DNA of 64,000 nt, from NCBI GenBank assembly GCA_015680685.1, contig MNCI01035767.1:759472-823471 (forward strand), read 5' to 3'. The stretch comes from Gnetum montanum. Its lineage: Eukaryota; Streptophyta; Gnetopsida; Gnetales; Gnetaceae. Shown here one piece after another: positions 36,621-48,168 of the stretch. A program made the translations under genes and the position numbers. The notes beneath the pieces were generated by a model. The model worked only from the letters and a program-made list of their open reading frames with translations, was not told the origin of the DNA and did no database searches. Numbering within the stretch: the first letter of the stretch is position 1; every line of letters begins with the position of its first letter.

Positions 36621-37900
36621 GTCATTTTTTTACCACATCCAGTGACTTTTGTTGCTATCCCTTTCTGAGTTGGGTATTTATGATTATCAGTTTATCATTT
36701 TTCAAGAAGATATACTAAAGGGATTCTAGTAATGTTTTAGCTCCAAGGGTTCCAATTTAAACACTACAGGAATTTCCAATTCTCTCTAATCTACTTCTAC
36801 TTTCTTTCTAAGTTCTACATTAAAGAGTTGGTGTTTGAGCTACTTCATTTAGTTCATCTTATTGATGTAAGCACTTGCAAGAACTTTGGCTAGCTTCATG
36901 TATATTGTAGAATTAGAGCAATCACTTGATGTCAACTATTGGACATCCTCTTATGTTATAGTTGTTGTGTATAGGCAACTTTGAACATTGATTGGTTCAG
37001 CAATGATCCACATGCTGTGATGGTTTAGCTTCTTATTATCCAAATTTTCTACATGCAGTTGCACCCTCTATTACCATACACGATGCATGGAACTCTCTTC
37101 TTCTTTATCCTTTCATGCTTATTTTCCTTGGAAATTTCTAAGAACATATCTCTAATTTTTAACTTGGCATCAATTGTGCTTAGCCAAGCTCTTTCCATGA
37201 TAATGGAAAAGTTCTCTTGCAATTGTCCACATGAATGACTAGGAAATTGGCAGGATATGACTAACCACTAATGATGGCCACAACATCTTCTACTAGCTTG
37301 AAGGAAACAATGATGGAGTAGTTTGAAATCTCGAACCTAGTATTGCATTTCTTTAATGATAGTAGGTCCCATGTCTTATACAATTTCTTAAGAAATTAGA
37401 TTAGCTCTAAAACTTAAATCTAGTAGAGCTTTGTGTGGTGCATTTCCTATGATTTTCAAATAAATTAGGGGACTTCTTGGATCTTTTTTTTTTGTTGGAA
37501 AGATGTCATGGCTTTATCTAGTTTGTAACTACATGAGTAAACATGATAGTTTGTACATTATGAACATTTTGGTTTGAAGGCAACTTGGATGTTATTTGGA
37601 AGGTTGTTGGTGTTGGATTCACAACCATGGATGCATATGAAGGTTTTGGTGTATTGGTTGACTTAAAGAATGATCAAATCTAAGATGTGTGCTCAAAAAC
37701 ACTTGAGTTGTCATTTACTTGCAAGTTTACTACTCTTGTAGCATTTCATTGTTGAGGCTGCAAAGGAATTTCTCCTTGCATTAATGAAGTGAGTGGTAAG
37801 GAATTCAAGGCATGATGTTGAAAGTCTTATGGAGGATGAGAAGCATATATGAAAGAAGATTTAGCGCATGGAGTGATAGGTTTATGGTACTCTAGAGGAT
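36620..37900 (-). pseudogene. Protease and linker of element D
   Basis: On the minus strand SIIMERAWLSTIDAK near 37.2 kb equals element B's AIIMERSWLSNIEAK. Further upstream APHKALLDLSFRANLIS near 37.4 kb corresponds to the protease active-site block (normally ALLDLGASVNLMP), with the key Gly changed. Frames are broken throughout. Confidence 0.6.
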
Positions 37901-38199
37901 AATAGTGGTGAGCAAAGACATGGGTTGTAGATCTATTGGCTAATACAAGTTGTTGGATATAATATCCATAAGGATCATGTTGCTTGTAGGGGTATTGCTA
38001 CCTTGATAGTGGCATCCTCCACAACTGTGAGTTTTTCCACTGCTAGTAATGCTTCTAATGTTGAGATGGGGCCCCACTTAGATGATACTATTACTAGTGA
38101 TAGGATTGCCTATAGTTTCGTTGAAAATCAGGTAACCTGTTTGGGCCTACTTCTTGATGTACTTTGAGTTTAATGCATAATTCCTAGACTCTTGCAAAT

Positions 38200-39800
38200 G
38201 TGACATTATTGGACAACAACCTTTTAGATGTTCGTATTAACAAATGTCATAACCATCATCATCTAATTCAGAGTTGTTAACCTTCTCCATTCCAACTACT
38301 TTCTGTTTGCATTATTAGTAGTTCTTCTCTACATCTCTTTTTTACTTTTATCATTATCCTTGACTTTTTCTTATTCTAATTTCTCCTCCATGATCTCTAG
38401 TGATGTTCAAAACCTTTTGTTAATGGAGTTCCATATTTTATTAGTCTTTGTTGATATTTCAATAACTTATTTTTGAATGGGTAAGATTTTACCCCACCTC
38501 CTCTAATGATGCTCCTTTTTCAAGTTCACAAAGACATACCTTCTTTTTGTTGATTGAGGGGTCTCTTTTATATTGCTTTGCACTTTTTCTTTTCTTTAGT
38601 TCATCTTTCTTCTTTGTCACTTGATCAATTATCCTTTAGATTTGAGGGGCTCTTATCTTAGATAATCTTCCTTTGTCATAGACCCTAAGAGTCTCTTTTG
38701 TTTTGTTGCAAAGTTCATCTATGATATGGCATAACTACTCCTTTTGAGAAAAGTCATGACCTAGGCATCTATGAAAAAGAGAATAGTATCTACCTAAGGT
38801 TGCATCAAGAGACTCATAATTACCTTGTCTTCATCCTTGAATTTTCTTTCTCAATTGGACACCCTAGAATATCTTTGATATTTTTCATTGAACAACTCCA
38901 ACAGTATACTCAATCTCCTAATAGATTCTCATTGAGTATCCTTGAACAAAGTTTAAGATTTATAATATATTTTCAATATTCTAAAAGGTGCATGCATCAT
39001 GGAAGGCTTGTAAGTGATGTTACAAGTCTACATTATAGTCTCCAAAATTTGAAATATTGTTCATACGTAATCTTTAAATTCTACAATCCTTTTGATATCT
39101 AGTGGGGATGTAAATTACCTTTTCGATATTTATCATACTTCTTGTGACAAGCAATAGTTCATCATAATCATTCCAATCCTCATGGTTCCTATCATGATCA
39201 TATGTTCCTTGGCGTTACCTACTTTGCTTGCTCTTGTGGTTGTGTCCATCTTCTTGCTTACATCTACCTTTTCTTTTACCATCTCTACAATGATTCCATT
39301 TATCTTTGCCACCTGGTCTCTTATCATTTTCCACCCTACCTTGGTCACATTCACCCTCATTGGAGCTTGACGATGAGGATTAGGGTGAAGAATTGGGACA
39401 ATTATGTTGAATTTCTCTTCTTTTGTGATCCTTTTGGTGTTCTCTTAACTATCTACTAGGAGACCTTAGCCTTGAGGTCAACCTTGTCCTAAATCTTATT
39501 CTTCCCTTACCTTGATTTCTTGCCAAGGCTAAATGTAACCAAGGATGGTTCATATTATCTCCACTGTGGGAGGGAGAATTTTGGCATTGAGATCTACCTA
39601 ATTGGTAATCCATATCCTCATTTTTGGAGTGTGATGTTAGATAAATGAAAGCCTTTTTATCATTTGCTAACCTCATAGCAAGCCTCCATGAATCAGCCTT
39701 TGCATAATTAGGACTCCATGGGTTGGTAAGCTCTAAAGATTTCTTCAATAGCTTTATAGTTAGAGGCTACTATTTCAAGCCTTGGTCTCATCAATGCTAC
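38200..39800 (-). pseudogene. Gag of Athila-like element D
   Basis: Minus-strand fragments show LQAFHDACTF, QGNYESLDATLGRYYSLFHR and CHIIDELCNKTKETLRVY. These line up with gag of C (MSRYYSLLHWCPSHGYS) and E/F (LERYYTSLNKCPGHGFS, DGLHNETRETLGMYA). The segment 39748-39449 (NDKKAFIYLTSHSKNEDMDY) is the N-terminal side. Many stops are present. Confidence 0.7.
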
Positions 39801-40157
39801 CATTAGCATTGATGACACTAAGTGATCATGTGACAATATAATGTTACCCTCTAGGTCTCTTTATCACATCTATTTGTCTTAGTGAAATATGAAGGTAAAT
39901 TTTGAATGGTAGGGATTTGGATGTTGGTTGACTACTTTTATTTATTATGGCACATCATCTTTACTCCTTGTAATTCTATCACATACTCTAGTTGAATCAT
40001 CAATAGGTGGAAAATTTGTCCTATGAGAAGAAGACATTGTTAGTTTGTAACTATACCTTAGAATAAAATATTATTATTATTTGTAAATGATAAATCTTGT
40101 TAATTCCTAATAGTAATCTTTGAATAATCCTAACTGTCCAAAACACTAGCACCAAGT

Positions 40158-40175
40158 TCCCCAATAATGGCACCA
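40158..40175 (-). other. Primer-binding site of element D
   Basis: Plus-strand tccccaataatggcacca ends in CCA before the LTR edge. Its reverse complement TGGTGCCATTATTGGGGA is a decayed TGGCGCCATTGCCGGGGA-type site. Confidence 0.7.
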
Positions 40176-40176
40176 A

Positions 40177-40556
40177 TGATGAACAACAAAGTAACCTTAA
40201 GCCCAACCATATGACTTACAAGTGTTCATACATAGTCTAGCCAAATTCTATGGATTTAGAATTTAACTGGATGCCTTAAATAATCAAGTGCTAAGATGCT
40301 AATCATTGTCTTCTCAATTCTACTTGTGTCGACTCAAGTTGTATGTTTAAGTGTGATTGAAGCATATGGTTGTAATTTTAGTATTAAAATATTTAAAGTT
40401 TTAAAATATTAGAAATATTAATATATTAATATATCTATTCTAAGTGCATACAATAAATCTAAACTAGCCTAAACATGGAATACCTATTCCCAATTTATCA
40501 TACACATCCTAAACATGTACTAATGCTACTAGGTTATCAAGTCTTTTACTGCTAGG
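40177..40556 (-). repeat. 5' LTR of element D, R-U5 part only
   Basis: Begins tgatgaacaacaaagtaacc and resembles the R-U5 part of LTRs C and F (compare actaggttatcaag with F's actaggttaccaag). It stops abruptly at the ctagg that abuts element E. The U3 and TATA part expected next is not present on the far side of E. Confidence 0.65.
40552..40556 (+). repeat. Left target-site duplication of element E
   Basis: CTAGG immediately before the 5' LTR equals CTAGG at 48792-48796 immediately after the 3' LTR. Five bases is the usual Ty3/gypsy duplication length. Confidence 0.8.
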
Positions 40557-41394
40557 TGATGGAACGTGATATTGCATGGGTCGCGATATCGCGTACGCGA
40601 TATCACGTCCATCACGATATTGTATCCCTTGCGATATCGTGTCTTCCTTGCAATATCGCGTACGTGATATCACAGTATGCCTACAATGTCTATAAATAAG
40701 AAGAGACTCTCCCTTGTTTAGGGGGGAGTTTAGATTGTAGCTAGACTCTGGCAGTTTGATCCCTCCAGAGTTAGATTATTTTTCCAGTGTCTGCCCGCAG
40801 TGTGGTAAATGTAATTGTACGGCATCCTTTATTCGAGTGTGATGTACTTGGACACGCACATGACCGGCAATAAAGATCGAGATTACTTCATCATTGCAAC
40901 ATTCACTTTGTTATTTATTGCTTTATCTCTCATCCTTAAATTCCTAGTAACGTGGAATGAGTACGACTTGATTACGAGCATTTAAGTGTAACTACTTGGT
41001 ATCCTAGTGGTGTACCTAGGATCTGCGCTTGGTAATCCTAGTGGTAGTCATGCACGAAGTCCAAGATGTGTATAGATGATCAAGGAATCGGCTGCTCATC
41101 GCACTTAGGCTAGATTAGACTCTCTCACCCTTTCCCTCCTAGCTTAGCTTAGTTAATATTATTTTCCATCGCCTTCAGGGGTAGCATTAGATTAGGGAAC
41201 ACATCATACACCTCACTCTGGACTAAATCATACGTGACAAATATAATACTAGTCTAGGTGGGAAGACAGCGAACTGTGACCTAAGGATAACTGTCTAGGT
41301 CCCACAACTAGTCCGTCTGCGGAGTTTGACCGGATCACGTGTGAGAACACTCGTATTCATATGGTTGAGTGTAGGGGTACCTCACCACTCATCA
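40557..41394 (+). repeat. 5' LTR of element E
   Basis: Starts TGATGGAACG and ends CACTCATCA. U3 carries GATATC/CG palindromes (40575-40676), then a TATA box tataaat at 40691-40697. R-U5 is nearly identical to the 3' LTR from tgtctataaataag onward. Relative to this copy the 3' LTR is shortened in two places. Confidence 0.9.
40575..40680. promoter_or_regulatory. CpG-rich palindrome array in the U3 of element E
   Basis: GATATCGCGTACGCGATATC at 40585-40604 is a perfect 20-bp palindrome. Partial copies follow: cacgatattg, gcgatatcgtg, caatatcgcgtacgtgatat. The array ends about 15 bp before the TATA box, a promoter-proximal position that suggests a regulatory role (inference). Confidence 0.7.
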
Positions 41395-41414
41395 TAGGCA
41401 TCGTTTCCGGGGAC
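41395..41414 (+). other. Primer-binding site of element E
   Basis: TAGGCATCGTTTCCGGGGAC directly follows the LTR. It is a decayed form of the TGGCGCCGTTGCCGGGGA-type site. The following ggtgctagttatctagatta is shared with element F (inverted at about 52878-52858). Confidence 0.8.
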
Positions 41415-41536
41415 GGTGCTAGTTATCTAGATTAGTTATATCATACAAGGTCACTGTATAAGAACTTAATGATATATCTCTTAGAAAGAAGTAATTATAA
41501 AAAGTCATGTTTAAATTCACACACAACTTCACAACA

Positions 41537-43285
41537 ATGCCTCTCCTACAACATAATAGTAACGCCACACTTAGTGAGGAAGTTCATTGGAGAACCAACG
41601 AACTATATAACAATGAAGATCGGAGTATANNNNNNNNNNNNNNNNNNNNNNNNNNNNNNNNNNNNNNNNNNNNNNNNNNNNNNNNNNNNNNNNNNNNNNN
41701 NNNNNNNNNNNNNNNNNNNNNNNNNNNNNNNNNNNNNNNNNNNNNNNNNNNNNNNNNNNNNNNNNNNNNNNNNNNNNNNNNNNNNNNNNNNNNNNNNNNN
41801 NNNNNNNNNNNNNNNNNNNNNNNNNNNNNNNNNNNNNNNNNNNNNNNNNNNNNNNNNNNNNNNNNNNNNNNNNNNNNNNNNNNNNNNNNNNNNNNNNNNN
41901 NNNNNNNNNNNNTCCAGGCCATGGGTTTTCCGAGGAAAGGCTAATGTACCATATCATTGATGGGCTACGTAATGAAACAAGAGAGACCTTAGGAATGTAT
42001 GCCCAAGGTCAACTATAAAATCTACGAACCCATCAAGTCCAAGAGCTTATTAAGCGGGTAGCAAAAGAAGAAGGAGAATTAGCTAGATGGGAGAGTGTTG
42101 AAAAACATCAACGGGACCAAAAGCTCAACTTAACAAAGGTCCATGATCATAAAAAGGAGAAATCAACCAATCTCAAGGTGGAAACATCATCTTTGCCAAT
42201 ACAACAATCATTAGAAGAAGCCAAGGCAAAAATCAATAAGATTTTGGAATGGATGTATCAAAAATGTGGAGAATATATCAACAATATTGAAGATAGAATT
42301 TTGACAACCTAAGAAGCAGGACGAAATAGTAGACAATCAAAAAGAAGGGGTAAGGAAATTAAGAGCTCAACTACGAATCATACGTATGAATGTAACATAT
42401 GCCTGTACGATCACCCCAAGGGCCAATGCCCAATATTGTTACATTTACATGAGCATTGGGGAAACACGCTACATCCAGAGTTCGTACAGAGATACTGTGT
42501 TCAATCACAGTGGCAAAAATCCTAGTCATGGGGGAGACCACCCTTAAACTGGAGACACCCTTTATATTTTCTGAATCCAAATGCTTATCACGTTCAACAC
42601 CCTATTTCTTGATTCGGGCCAATACACTTTATCTCACCACAATACTATCAGCCCATACCTCCAACACAACCACCACCTTGTGCACCTTATCCTCCTCCTA
42701 ACTTTCCACATTCTCATCCGTTCCCTCCTTCCATAGTGCCACCAACTATTCCTAAGGTACTTGCACCACAGCAACAACCCACAAACACTACTTGTGCTAC
42801 TACTACTAACAGCAGTGTGAAGCCTCCTCAACATCAAAAGTGTCCTTTCTTTAAACACGGCCATAAGAAGTGACAACACAATTCCGAGGCCACTGCATCC
42901 TCCAACTCAGCACAAGTCCCACACTGTGGTGCACCCTTACCTTCAAACCCAACACCTCATGTAACTTTATCAAGGCCACCATCAAACACTCCAACAACCA
43001 TATGGCCCAATGAATGCAACCATGGGAGGCATCAACCCAATCCTTGCATACCATCTAACAGTCACAAACATCGTAGTGGGTCAACTCGTTATCCGAGGAC
43101 TACATCGTATAAAGTACCCCACTATGCTCATTATAATCAAGTGTGTGAACCCTGAGGGGATAAGTATAGACCAGTTCCAATACTTCCAACATGCAAGGAT
43201 CCTCATCCTTTATTTATTAATCCTTGCCATCCTCAACCGTTTAGTTATGGGGGATATCCCCCATTTTACTAACAAGCAGGATTAA
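41537..43285 (+). pseudogene. Gag of element E, interrupted by an assembly gap
   Basis: The start ATG gives MPLLQHNSNATLSEEVHWRT, supported by an equivalent ATG in element F. Bases 41630-41912 are N. After the gap the frame reads PGHGFSEERLMYHIIDGLRN and ETRETLGMYAQG, nearly identical to F's gag. It then reads EAKAKINKILEWMYQKCGEY and the zinc-knuckle-like CNICLYDHPKGQCP. A long proline-rich tail follows (PPTQPPPCAPYPPPNFPHSH). Stops occur at several points in the tail. No protease follows. Confidence 0.8.
41630..41912. other. Assembly gap of 283 N
   Basis: Unknown sequence inside the gag of element E. ORFs drawn through it are meaningless. Confidence 1.
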
Positions 43286-44660
43286 TAAATATTTTTTCTT
43301 TTCTTTAATTTTACAGCTTTTTATTTTCCAATTTTTCATTTTTCAACTTTTTGTTTTATCTTTTTATCTTTTTGTGTGTTTTTTTTGTCTTTTCACGTTT
43401 TCGTAAGTAATCTTGTCTATGAATAAAACACTCATGTGGATCGTTGGTTGAGGTGCATTCTATGTTATTAAGTCATGAGTGATCAATTATTTGAAATATT
43501 GAGCCCACTACATCCACTCATCCACTCTATAAATAAGAGGTTTTGTTTGAGGGTACAGTGATATTCTTGAAATTTCTAAAACTTAAAATTAATTTTGTGT
43601 TCATTGTACCCAGAATGAAGAAAGATGGACTAAGAGGGAATGAATAGCGTGTGACATCAAGGGGACTTGTGGATTCTCTTTGGTGACATTTGTGAGAGTT
43701 GTTATGCAACATGGTTGTACTAAGATCCTTGAAGATCTAACGAAAATGGGAGTAAGAGTAATCAAAAGGGCACTCGAAAATCAAACGTTGTTCTAGGGGG
43801 TCCCACTGGAAAGACATGCACCCATGCCTGAAGGTTGGCGGCTTATCTGGATTTAGTAAAGTTCAAAAGAAAGAAGAAAAAATAAGAGAAAAGAAAAAGA
43901 TCAAGGAAGTGCCATAAAACAAAAATCACTCCTCCCTTGAACAAAACACCAAGTGATCGTACGCCTTGTTGTTATGGTACTCTCATAGTTGTTCATCAGG
44001 GGATGAAACAATGTGCTGTCATTGATTAGAAGGATGGACTTGGTCCTGATCTTGGAATGATGGGTTAATGACACATTACTCATGCTTTACATGTAGGATT
44101 CATTGTGCCCTGGGTCAGTTACCTCATGTCCCAATCTCTATAATCCCTTTCTATAGTTCATCTCATCTCACTGTTCGTGTAATTGTAGCTCGTGTCCTGT
44201 GTAACATAGAATTTTCATCTCATTCTGGTGATAATTACATGTGTGTGTTTTGTGGAGTTAGTGCAGATTACATTTAACCCTTCTAGTGCCTACAGACACT
44301 TTAAGTGTGGTTACACAAGGGCATCATAGGTTGAAACCTGCTTTGGAGAGGACCCACTAGTGTAATTTTTTGTAATCTTCACTAATTCCCTAGCTCAAAC
44401 ATAATTTCTTACCCTCAGCTTAATTTTTCATAATCTTCTTTCCCTATTATTATCCCTCTATCACTTTAACATTCCAATGTACCATTACATTCCCTTTTTT
44501 TGTAACCGCCAAAATTTTTATTGCTAAAGTTCACATCATTATCATTAAGAGTGCCTCTCAAATCAATGAAATTACCCTAGGACATCTTAATATTTGCCAA
44601 TGTCCTCAATTTCCAACATTAATTTCAAGAAAATTCATTAAAAATTCGGTATTTTCTTGG
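43286..44660 (+). repeat. Non-coding block of element E shared with B and D
   Basis: No ORF is present. Landmarks shared with B (18.7-19.85 kb) are gaataaaacac, tcaagtcatgagtgatcaat versus tcaagtcataaggaattgat, tgtgacatcaagggga, and TCCCACTGGAAAGACATGCA. It also contains a TATA-like tataaat at 43528-43534. In B and D this block lies after integrase. In E it follows gag directly, which marks where pol was lost. Confidence 0.7.
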
Positions 44661-44669
44661 TGTCTCACA

Positions 44670-44770
44670 TCACTAGGGACGAGATATCGCGTACACGATA
44701 TCGCGTCCCACATGATATCGCGTACGCGATGTATCGTACATGATATCGCATCCTATTTACCTATAAATAG
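44670..44770 (+). promoter_or_regulatory. Internal palindrome/TATA region upstream of the cargo ORF
   Basis: Copies of gatatcgcgtacacgatatc (44683-44702) and gatatcgcgtacgcgat (44714-44730) are followed by a TATA box tataaat at 44762-44768. This is the same layout as the U3 of the LTRs, but the sequence after the TATA is different. It could be an internal promoter for the cargo gene or the relic of a nested LTR. Confidence 0.55.
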
Positions 44771-44774
44771 GTAT

Positions 44775-45238
44775 CCCCGCTGCAACACTTAGCATCATTT
44801 TGCCATTCACGCAAGGGGAGTTGTTGAAATTTTTCTCTGCGACTTGCGATTGTGTGACCCTTGCTTTCTCACTCATATCTCGCTCACTGGTGCTCCAATT
44901 TTAATTCCATTTGAACCTGCTTGAACCCGGAGTGTTCAGTTTAGTCGTGGGGGAGAAACACTTGCCGAAAAGTGCCTAACTTTTTTGAAATTTATTATTG
45001 CCCAGAGGACATCAATTAGGGTAATTAACTAACACTTAGAATAATTGTGCCAAAAATCATATGATCTTAGGTACACTGCGAGATTAAAAATAAAAACCAC
45101 CTAAGTCACAAGATCTATTATTACAATTTTTGGGCACGATCACACATTATAACATAAGATCTTTAATTAAGGCAAGCAGTAAGGTATAACTTGACTTTAA
45201 AAACCACCTTGCTAACGCTTGACCCGTGTGATTGCAGA
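44775..45238 (+). other. Leader of the cargo ORF with a probable splice acceptor
   Basis: No ORF. The sequence ending ...cccgtgtgattgcag directly before the ATG at 45239 looks like a 3' splice site, which suggests an intron in the 5' leader. A gtcgtgggggag at 44946-44957 resembles the polypurine tract at the element's 3' end. Confidence 0.45.
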
Positions 45239-48001
45239 TGGCTCCGAAATGTGCACAGCAGGAGGGTCCTGTTCAAGGTGGAACGAAACGATCTCAGAGA
45301 GGTAGAAGACAAGGCCCTACCAGACAGTATATAGAACAGGAGGTGCAATCATTCAGCATCCATCAAGAGGAACCTCCTACCGGACAGTCCGGGCAGGTAG
45401 AAGTGGGAGTTGTTGCTGCACCTGAACCGGGACAACAACTCACGTTGCCCCAAGAGTGTGTTCAGGCTATCCATGAGAAGTCTACATTCGCTGCAGTGAT
45501 TGTGGAGTTAAACTTTGAATATTTTGTAGAGTTCACTCCTGAGGCTGTTAGGGATCACCTCAAAGGGTCTCCCTTTTGGCCTATCCTCTCTGAAAATAGT
45601 GCTTGGTACCTAGGAGAAACATACCAGTTCTAGCACAATAGGGAGCAAGGCACCATAGTTAACATTTTTGGTTTGATAGTTGATTTCTCTGCACAGGCTA
45701 TTTCGGAAGTGTTAAACCTTCTAAATTCAGGGCCCCACGTTGCTCAGTTATTTACCCATTCAAACCCTGATGTGTGAAAGGATTGGTTAGAGAAGACTTA
45801 TGGCAGAGATAAAAATTTTGGTGAACTGACGATGGAAAAGAGAGTTTATTTCAAAAGTGGAACCTATCACCTCTTCCCCACAAAAGGCTTAAAAAGAATA
45901 TTCATGTATGCGGCTCAAGGATGTGCAGTGTTGATGGAAAAGGTTAATGCTAACCTTCCCCATCTATATTTGACGGAGATCCTGAGGCGATTTGAAGAAC
46001 AGAAGTCAGGGAAGATGGTGCTGCCTTTCCCTTATCTTATTAGAAAGCTTTGCCGACGTGCTGGTATTCGGGGGTACACTAATGACATCCTCCAAAATGC
46101 CCAAAATGCTTCTTATGACAAATTACTAAAGGCGCCAGCTCCTAGAAAGAGCACTGGTGAAGAGCTGAGACCCAAACAAGAAGAAGAACAGGGGGTTGGA
46201 ACTAGTCAACCTCTAACCACAGGTCTCAGCCAACAATAAGAAGCAGGGCCCAGCACAGGTTAGGATCAGTCGTCATCACCGCAAGACTACAGATTGTCGA
46301 TGAGCCATCTTACGGCCATTGCTGAGATGGTCAGTTGGGGAAGTCGTGATGACGCAAACCTCTTCTGCATCATCGATGATGCCAGTCAGCCTATAGTTTC
46401 ATTAGATTGCACAAGGGGCAAATTATCAATTCAAACAAGAGGAGGGAAAAGCAGATGGTCGCAAAAAATCTCAAGAAATGCGACATTTTCAGGTGCAATT
46501 AAAGACTGGTGAAGGGGCCACTGTGGTGGTCATGCAACACCAGAATGCCACGGGAGCTGCAGATGTGATCACAAACCACATAAAAGAATCTTTCAATGTA
46601 CCTATTATGCCACCGGTAGATCTCTCAGGAGCAAGGGATGCTCAAACTCTTGCCAGGACCTCAATGACTCCTGCGGAACATGAGGATGTACTTGACAGAT
46701 TGCTTCAAACAAGACAAGTAATGACGTCTCTTTTTGACATCCCTCAAGATGTCACAGCAATTCAATCAGACCTCATTTTCACAAAGGGGAAGCTGGTCAT
46801 ATCCGAAGTAAGGGCCGAGCATGTTGAAGCTAAAGTGAAAAAACTACAAGAGCAGCTCATAGCCTTACAAGTAGTATAGCAGGACCCTCTGCAATTTGTT
46901 CCCATAGACCAGCTAGAAAATTTTAGAACTGAGCAAATAGCAAAGTTGATCGTAGAGAATAAGAAGGTGGTAGAAGAAAAGGAGACAGCTGTTTGGGATG
47001 CCTTCGCAGTAGAAGCACGAACCCATGCGCACCTTAAGGCACTCAAGGCCTTAGAAGAAGAAAATAAGCAATTGGTTGTAGATAACCTTCGGTTAAACTA
47101 TGTGGAGAAGCAAAAGAATGTTCTCGATGAACACTTTCATCAGCTACGAGAACAATTCATTCGAGTCAACCGAGATGTAAGCCGTTTAGCTAGAGAGAAT
47201 CGAACCTTCTCAATGGAGGAGGTACGTGCTATTCGCCAAAAATCAGCAATTGAGATAAGTGCATGGTAGAATGAGGCTAAATGACATGAGAAGCTGAAGG
47301 AGCATTTTCGTGATCAAGTGGGGATGTATAAAAAAATCCTAGAGAAGGAGATCCATATGGCCAAGGCTCAAATCAACACTATTAGTGTTCAACACATTGA
47401 TTAGAGGGCCATATTGGACACTTACGTCTTTGCCCACTAAGAGGAAGTTAAGAACTAGGACCTGTAGATCCAAGACTTGACAGAATACATAGAGTTGGAA
47501 AACCTTAGATATGCCAATCTTTCCATGTTAACAACAGGGCACTCGAGGTCAGAGCTCGAGCAGCAGGTAGCTTCCATCCATATCAAATATGAAGCAGAAT
47601 TTGTAGAGTGCAAGAAGTTGGTAGAAAAATTAGGTGTTGCAAATTCTGAACTTGAGGTGGTAAAAGCAAGCTACCAAGGATAGAAAGACATTGCAACCAA
47701 CTTGGCTTGATGGCTAACAGATCTTCATGAATAGAAAGACAAAGCCATAGCCTATGAGGAGGAACGACAGGTGTTCGCGGCGTGGTATGTCAAAGCTAAC
47801 CAGATGTTCCGACAACTACCCTGTCTATGGGAGGTGTCGACTCCATCAAACATAGGAACACTCGCATGGATGGCACAAGACACTTGGACCGAAGAGGAGA
47901 AGCTCCAGGCCATACTTCAACGCCATCAAGCTTCAAAGCCTGGAGCACATGAAAAAGGGAAAGCGCCCATGGAGGAGCCACCGCCACCAGGAACTACATG
48001 A
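45239..48001 (+). pseudogene. Cargo ORF of element E: unknown protein with long coiled-coil half
   Basis: About 920 codons in two frames with one shift near 46.45-46.49 kb. It starts MAPKCAQQEGPVQGGTKRSQ. Residues about 80-300 form a compact region with VRDHLKGSPFWPILSE, NIFGLIVDFSAQAISEVLNL and MEKRVYFKSGTYHLFP. The second half is mostly predicted coiled coil (ALKALEEENKQLVVDNLRLN, LEQQVASIHIKYEAEF). It ends in a proline-rich MEEPPPPGTT. About ten in-frame stops occur, mainly TAG/TGA/TAA where C-to-T or G-to-A change is plausible. No catalytic motif is seen. It may belong to the retroelement-associated plant proteins annotated as putative plant transposon protein, but I am not sure. Confidence 0.65.
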
Positions 48002-48139
48002 GTTCCATTTTTTGTAGTTGTAGTATTATTCTGTGTTGTGTCTTCCCACACTGCGGCATTAGTCCATTTCTTTTTCTAGTTAATAATCCCATACCTATCC
48101 AATGTGTAATCAATGGAGCTTGTTCTCTTTGTAACTCGA

Positions 48140-48168
48140 GGACGAGTTTTTATTCAGTCGTGGGGGTA
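48140..48168 (+). other. 3' end signal and polypurine tract of element E
   Basis: The ctcgaggacgag palindrome at 48136-48147, then ttcagtcgtgggggta, immediately precedes the 3' LTR. A conserved CTCGAGGACGAG followed by a G-rich tract is typical just before the 3' LTR of plant Ty3/gypsy elements and primes plus-strand synthesis. Confidence 0.75.

Noticed and set aside
39182-39459. Plus-strand hydrophobic ORFs that look like membrane proteins
   Set aside because: They are complements of gag sequence of element D.
41469-41960. Long ORFs on both strands spanning 41.5-41.95 kb
   Set aside because: They run through the N gap; only the short 5' part from 41537 is supported as gag.
45239-48001. Envelope gene in element E
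   Set aside because: No signal peptide or transmembrane segment is apparent; the second half is coiled coil.
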